NCBI GenBank assembly: GCA_014763905.1
Contig: JACXUN010000072.1
Location: 1-7,497, forward strand
Reading direction: 5' to 3'
Source: Campylobacterales bacterium
GTDB taxonomy: Bacteria; Campylobacterota; Campylobacteria; Campylobacterales; Sulfurovaceae
DNA: 7,497 bases
Part shown: positions 6,387-7,497 of the stretch, in pieces
Numbering within the stretch: position 1 is the first letter of the stretch
Layout of the letters: the number at the start of each line of letters is the position of its first letter
Position numbers and translations under genes: made by a program
The notes under the pieces: model-generated
The model's database searches: none
The model's input: the letters and a program-made list of their open reading frames with translations, nothing else
What the model was told of the DNA's origin: nothing

Positions 6387-7463
6387 TTAGCTGTTATAAA
6401 GCCAAGAAACATAACTCTCATAGAGAGCTTTCGCTTCGATCAACGCATACTCGGAAGCTTCGTTCAATCTTCCCTCTTTAGTCACCGGGGTACTGAGTAG
6501 GTTTTCCATACGGTTCATCAGCTTTTCGCTATCTTGCATCACGGCTTGTGAAGTGTAGTGATAGGCATCAAACTCATCTAATTGTCCTTCGATATGAAGA
6601 ATACGCTGTAACTTAGCATTTTGTTCATCTAGCAAGATTTTATAGTCATTAATAATGGTCACTGCCGCTTTGAGATGTTCATTCATACGCTCCATCTCAC
6701 TTTTAACCTCTTTTTGATTGTCTACATAGCTATGTGACTTCTCAAAGGCTTCATGAGCCACTCTGAAGTTGCGTGTCTCCCGCATTGCTACCCGGAATTT
6801 ATAGATTGCCCAACCCACAAGAAGAGCCGTCGTGATCAGCGTGATCATACCCAATTCAGGATTACCGACACCACCGGTCATACCGCCTCCGATCCATGTC
6901 ATGAGAGTATTGAGTGATGCATCATCGGGTACTTTTTCTGGCGAAACGGCTACACCGGTTTGACTACTGGCCGCCAATATCCAGGCTACAACCGTCACGA
7001 TAATTCCCAAAATCGCTAATAAAAATCCGCTAAAACGTCCTGAAGTAATTTTAGCTAAAGAGAAGTGATCCGGCATACTCTCCAGAGAGATTTCAAACGG
7101 CTCACCCATCACCTCTTTGTGATGTTCAAAGTTCGCTCTCTCCAGCAGTATCATATTGTGTACCATGGTCGTATTGAGGATATTCGCTTTTGCCTCCTCA
7201 AATTTATATACGTTTTTAGAAACGACTTCCTTGACGTTATTGACTTCTTTATCTGCTTGATTTACCAATGCTTCAGCACTTTTTATCAGCTCTTTGGCTT
7301 CTTCATTTCTGCTGAGTTGTTTTTTGACCACCGGAGTCACTTTGATCGGTTCTTCCTCTTCTTCTAAGACACCGTCAGCAGATTCTTGTGTCCCCGCTTC
7401 CAAAACCATATTATCGGAATGCATTTCCTTCTCAAACTCTAAAGCTTCATTTTTATTTTCCAT
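6387..7463 (-). CDS. Uncharacterised two-membrane-segment protein with long helical flanks
   Basis: I do not recognise this 358-residue protein. It has no signal peptide. The N-terminus is very acidic (Glu-rich, including a run of five Glu at 34-38), followed by a long charged helix region (about 51-118) rich in Glu/Lys/Ala/Val that is probably coiled coil. Two hydrophobic segments follow (about 145-166, GFLLAILGIIVTVVAWILAA, and 206-223, MITLITTALLVGWAIYKF). They are joined by a roughly 40-residue loop with a Gly-rich centre (WIGGGMTGGVGNPELG, 190-205). The C-terminal 135 residues are again helical and charged. The simplest topology places both helical ends in the cytoplasm and a short loop in the periplasm. 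GAGAGG lies nine bases before the ATG at 7463. It is convergent with ilvC and has its own terminator. The layout suggests a scaffold or membrane-tethering role, but that is only a guess. Confidence 0.8.
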   Translation of the reverse strand: MENKNEALEFEKEMHSDNMVLEAGTQESADGVLEEEEEPIKVTPVVKKQLSRNEEAKELIKSAEALVNQADKEVNNVKEVVSKNVYKFEEAKANILNTTMVHNMILLERANFEHHKEVMGEPFEISLESMPDHFSLAKITSGRFSGFLLAILGIIVTVVAWILAASSQTGVAVSPEKVPDDASLNTLMTWIGGGMTGGVGNPELGMITLITTALLVGWAIYKFRVAMRETRNFRVAHEAFEKSHSYVDNQKEVKSEMERMNEHLKAAVTIINDYKILLDEQNAKLQRILHIEGQLDEFDAYHYTSQAVMQDSEKLMNRMENLLSTPVTKEGRLNEASEYALIEAKALYESYVSWLYNS

Positions 7464-7497
7464 AAATCATTACCTCTCTTTATATAACGTTGGAGCT

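Noticed and set aside
7481..7486. TATATA as the -10 box of the 358-residue gene
   Set aside because: A start about seven bases downstream would fall within the ribosome binding site, leaving it truncated; the real promoter probably lies beyond the window.

Overview
The window looks like ordinary chromosome from a member of the Campylobacterota (epsilonproteobacteria), most like the free-living Sulfurimonas/Sulfuricurvum/Sulfurovum type. The evidence is protein character. The IlvC N-terminus ([10 protein letters not shown]), the RibF with its divergent kinase motif (VPTLNL) and the short TlyA all resemble the Campylobacter/Helicobacter/Sulfurimonas forms as I remember them. Intergenic DNA is AT-rich, TATAAT boxes are strong and -35 boxes are weak, as is usual in that group. 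No database search was possible, so the genus is an inference.

Layout. (1) Positions 1-194 hold the C-terminal end of a TolC-type outer-membrane efflux protein on the + strand. Its stop codon lies inside an ATGA, and within 20 bases a 113-bp element begins, made of two facing REP-like palindromes (212-324). (2) Positions 516-1049 (+) are a lone carboxymuconolactone decarboxylase/AhpD-type protein with an intact CxxCxxxH motif and its own promoter. (3) Positions 4828 down to 1072 (-) form one tight five-gene operon: NfeD-type membrane protein, SPFH/band-7 (stomatin/QmcA-like) protein, secreted alpha/beta hydrolase, tlyA (rRNA 2'-O-methyltransferase) and ribF (riboflavin kinase/FAD synthetase). 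Gaps are 21 and 22 bases, then the last two junctions overlap by 4 and 17 bases. (4) Positions 4829-5083 are a divergent regulatory region firing the operon to the left and ilvC to the right. It includes an 8+8-base inverted repeat upstream of the ilvC promoter. (5) ilvC (5084-6109, +) encodes class I ketol-acid reductoisomerase of branched-chain amino-acid synthesis. (6) Positions 6110-6386 are a gap with competing hairpins, a possible 36-residue ORF and a terminator for the gene beyond. (7) Positions 6387-7463 (-) encode an unrecognised 358-residue protein with two membrane segments and long helical flanks.

How the genes work together. NfeD and SPFH proteins are a known partnership in membrane microdomain organisation. 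Their co-transcription with a periplasmic hydrolase, a ribosome-modifying enzyme and a flavin-cofactor enzyme has no obvious single pathway, so the operon probably mixes membrane upkeep with housekeeping genes. ilvC and the lone AhpD-like gene are separate units. No rRNA, tRNA, CRISPR array, insertion-sequence transposase or riboswitch was seen. I found no convincing new multi-gene system. The most interesting points are the REP pair next to the efflux gene, the uncharacterised two-membrane-segment protein and the structured DNA downstream of ilvC.
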